Below, one piece after another: positions 62,073 to 64,000 of a DNA stretch of 64,000 nucleotides; position 1 is the stretch's first letter, and each line of letters opens with the position of its first letter. Both the position numbers and the translations under genes were made by a program. The stretch is from Cytophagaceae bacterium (GTDB lineage Bacteria; Bacteroidota; Bacteroidia; Cytophagales; Spirosomataceae), in NCBI GenBank assembly GCA_027486845.1, contig JAIXOL010000051.1, forward strand, positions 1 to 64,000. Direction: 5' to 3'. Under the pieces are notes generated by a model. It was not told where the DNA came from. It saw only the letters and a program-made list of their open reading frames with translations, and searched no databases.

Positions 62073-63140
62073 GTGCAACGAAAAATCATACATATTGATA
62101 TGGACGCATTTTTTGCTTCGGTTGAGCAGCGTGATTTTGTAGAATTACGTGGAAAACCCGTAGCCGTTGGTGGAAGTAGTGAGCGTGGCGTGGTGGCAGC
62201 GGCTAGTTATGAGGCTCGAAAATTTGGTGTTCGTTCTGCTATGTCTTCGCGGATTGCGAAGCAAAAATGCCCTAATCTAATTTTCGCGAAGCCACGTTTT
62301 GAGGTTTATAAACAAGTTTCGAGAGAAATTCGTGAGATTTTTTTGGAATATACCCCTTTGGTTGAGCCATTATCGCTTGATGAAGCGTACTTAGATGTTA
62401 CTGAAAATTTGAAAGGAATTTTAACTGCCACCGAGATTGCCCAAGAAATAAAATGCAGAATTAAAGAAAAAACTACGCTTACGGCTTCCGCGGGAGTTTC
62501 AGTCAATAAATTTTTAGCAAAAATCGCTTCCGATTATCGCAAACCTGATGGACTTTTCGTGATAAAACCTTCACAGGCTGAGGCTTTCGTAGAAACCCTC
62601 GAAATTAGTAAATTTCACGGAATTGGTAAAGTTACGGCCGAAAAAATGCATAAAATGGGCATTTTCACTGGAAAAGATTTACGTACAAAAAACGTGGAAT
62701 TTTTAGTGAATAATTTCGGGAAAGTTGGGCGGTATTATTTCGATATTGCTCGTGGAGTCGATAATCGAGCAGTAAACCCCGACAGCATTAGGAAATCGGT
62801 AGGTGTAGAAAATACTTTCGACCGAGATTTAACCGAACCCGACGACCTTTATCTCGAACTCGATGATATTATAAATCAACTTTGGCGAAGAATGCAGCGA
62901 GCTAATGCCTTTGGCAAAAGTATTACATTAAAAATAAAATTTACTGATTTTGAGAGCATTACTCGAAGCCGAACGACGCAAATTGCAGTTTTTGAAAAAG
63001 ATTTTTTGGCAAAAATCGCATACGAAATGCTCAATAATCTGCTTCCGATGCCCAAAGGTGTTCGTTTGATGGGTGTTTCGTTTTCAAACCTCGAATTTGC
63101 CGACGAAATGATTGGTCGCCAACTTACCCTGAGTTTTTGA
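62073..63140 (+). CDS. dinB: DNA polymerase IV
   Basis: The 355-aa Y-family polymerase carries out error-prone lesion bypass. IHIDMDAFFASVEQRD near residue 6 and SLDEAYLDVT near 102 hold the metal-binding acids. SVNKFLAKIASDYRKPDG near residue 143 and the little-finger domain (FDRDLTEPDDLYLEL...) follow. GTG at 62073 is the only start that keeps the first acidic motif: a TAG lies two codons upstream, and the next ATG would lose the first catalytic Asp. No LexA-type box is seen upstream. Confidence 0.94.
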   Translation: MQRKIIHIDMDAFFASVEQRDFVELRGKPVAVGGSSERGVVAAASYEARKFGVRSAMSSRIAKQKCPNLIFAKPRFEVYKQVSREIREIFLEYTPLVEPLSLDEAYLDVTENLKGILTATEIAQEIKCRIKEKTTLTASAGVSVNKFLAKIASDYRKPDGLFVIKPSQAEAFVETLEISKFHGIGKVTAEKMHKMGIFTGKDLRTKNVEFLVNNFGKVGRYYFDIARGVDNRAVNPDSIRKSVGVENTFDRDLTEPDDLYLELDDIINQLWRRMQRANAFGKSITLKIKFTDFESITRSRTTQIAVFEKDFLAKIAYEMLNNLLPMPKGVRLMGVSFSNLEFADEMIGRQLTLSF

Positions 63141-63212
63141 TTCTTTGCTCAAAACCTTCGAGTTTTAAATCTAAACCATTTAATTTGTGTGGTTAAAACT
63201 CAAATCTATCCA

Positions 63213-64000
63213 ATGACCGAATTAACTTATCAACAACTACAAATATCAATCTCACTTGCCGAACAAATTGCTTTTGAGTATTTTAACATCAAAGGAAACG
63301 CAATTCCTTTGGCGGGAGAAACTGACTTTAATTTCAAAATCATTAATTCGGAGAAATCATATATTCTGAAAGTAAGTCGCCCCGATACGGCTCTCGAATA
63401 CCTGATTTTTCAAGATGAATTACTGAAACATCTGGAACAAAAATCAATAGATTTTAAATATCCAAAATCTTATAGAAATGCTGATAATCAAGGCATTTTC
63501 GACTATGTTGATGCTCAAGGAAGTACTAGAAAAGTACGCCTTCTAGAATGGATTGATGGGTATTTGTATTCGACCGTAAATCCGAAAAGTGAAAATCTTA
63601 GATTCTCGCTCGGACAAAAATGTGGACAAATAACCAACGCACTTTTAGATTTTAATCATGCTTTGGCTCATCGAACTTTCGACTGGAATTTGGCCGATGC
63701 TCTTTGGGTAGAGCAATATGTTGGGCTGTTTTCAGAAAACGAACTCAAAATTGTCAGTTTTTTTATCGAAAAATTCAAAGCTATTCAGCCAAACTATCAA
63801 AAACTTAGGAAAAGTACGATTCATAATGATGCCAATGACAATAATATCGTTGTTTCACATCAGTTACAAAACCCGACGGTTGAGGCGATTATCGACTATG
63901 GCGATAGCGTTTACTCGCAGATTATCAATGATTTATCGGTCGTTTTGGCTTATGGAATCATGGGTTTTGAACAACCTTTAGCAGCTGCAAAGGCAATCGT
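63213..64000 (+). CDS. Aminoglycoside phosphotransferase-like kinase domain, truncated by the window end
   Basis: An ATG at 63213 opens a frame that runs to the last base (262 codons seen). AGETDFNFKI near residue 35 and ILKVSR near 52 form the nucleotide-binding part. IHNDANDNN with His204 is the HxDxxxxN catalytic loop, and IIDYGDSVYSQ near 227 the DFG-like metal site. The start IAFEYFNIKGNAIPLAGETDFNF fits hydroxylysine kinase-like APH proteins, which in many bacteria are fused to a class III aminotransferase; the continuation is outside the window. Confidence 0.85.
   Translation, partial: MTELTYQQLQISISLAEQIAFEYFNIKGNAIPLAGETDFNFKIINSEKSYILKVSRPDTALEYLIFQDELLKHLEQKSIDFKYPKSYRNADNQGIFDYVDAQGSTRKVRLLEWIDGYLYSTVNPKSENLRFSLGQKCGQITNALLDFNHALAHRTFDWNLADALWVEQYVGLFSENELKIVSFFIEKFKAIQPNYQKLRKSTIHNDANDNNIVVSHQLQNPTVEAIIDYGDSVYSQIINDLSVVLAYGIMGFEQPLAAAKAI

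Overview
The window looks like chromosomal DNA of an AT-rich member of the Bacteroidota, most likely a Cytophagia-type environmental bacterium. The reasons are: TAnnTTTG-type -7 promoter boxes with TTG about 19-20 nt upstream, weak or absent Shine-Dalgarno sequences, a Por/type IX secretion sorting domain, a thrombospondin type 3/OmpA porin, lipoproteins with short Bacteroidota-type signal peptides, and a MurE with the meso-diaminopimelate motif. No rRNA operon, CRISPR array, prophage or large conjugative element is visible. One tRNA gene, an initiator tRNA-Met, is present. The assignment rests on reading the sequence only; no search was run.

Layout. 1-5.8 kb: small ORF, murE, a REP-associated tyrosine transposase (RAYT) in its own palindromic repeats, gcvT, and a secreted M28 peptidase. 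5.8-11.4 kb: metG, a small secreted protein, a gene-poor AT-rich stretch, and a membrane protein with a fresh 40-codon duplication, flanked by two degenerate direct repeats that carry relics of a small two-gene module; then tRNA-fMet. 11.4-19 kb: era, a DMT transporter and der, an nDsbD-like protein, a 3'-5' exonuclease with an acyltransferase, and a GapN-like aldehyde dehydrogenase. 19.1-21.9 kb: accessory patch with a Uma2-type nuclease, a 58-residue ORF, xisH/xisI and a DUF4468 protein. 22-32.3 kb: DUF547, DUF5009-type acyltransferase, paired GNATs, YqeY, pdxJ, mnmH, a sorting-domain protein, a TlpA-like thioredoxin, gatB and a holin-like membrane protein. 32.5-44.3 kb: M14 carboxypeptidase, Cys-poor DksA/TraR protein, glutamate dehydrogenase, nadA, YD-repeat protein, trehalase, rhodanese and TSP3-OmpA porin. 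44.5-57.5 kb: oligopeptidase B, second M28 peptidase, ComM, thioredoxin, dienelactone hydrolase, Tat-exported class V aminotransferase, acyl-CoA dehydrogenase, OB-like protein, and a GMC oxidoreductase with gluconate dehydrogenase subunit 3. 57.6-64 kb: SDR, serine beta-lactamase-like hydrolase, yebC, lipoprotein, dinB and the start of an APH-domain protein cut by the window end.

How the genes work together. Most genes are housekeeping (cell wall, translation, ribosome GTPases, cofactor synthesis) or serve an exported peptide/sugar-degrading lifestyle (two M28, one M14, one S9 peptidase, trehalase, GMC sugar dehydrogenase). Most genes stand alone, with a hairpin terminator after them. Short operons are PlsC-exonuclease, GNAT-GNAT, xisH-xisI and GMC-subunit 3.

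The least ordinary material is intergenic. There are at least four dispersed palindromic repeat families: the RAYT/REP type, a TGTAGGACAGGTT type that hugs stop codons, an ACCACAGAGGCACGGA type, and a CTTCGACTACGCTCAG type. A further class of hairpins is built from quasi-repeated short words. I see no single new multi-gene system I could defend; the strongest candidates for a second look are the RAYT locus, the 9.1-11.1 kb repeat-flanked gene, the xisH/xisI/Uma2 patch, the ferredoxin-like cysteine motif in the GMC oxidoreductase, and the word-repeat hairpins.
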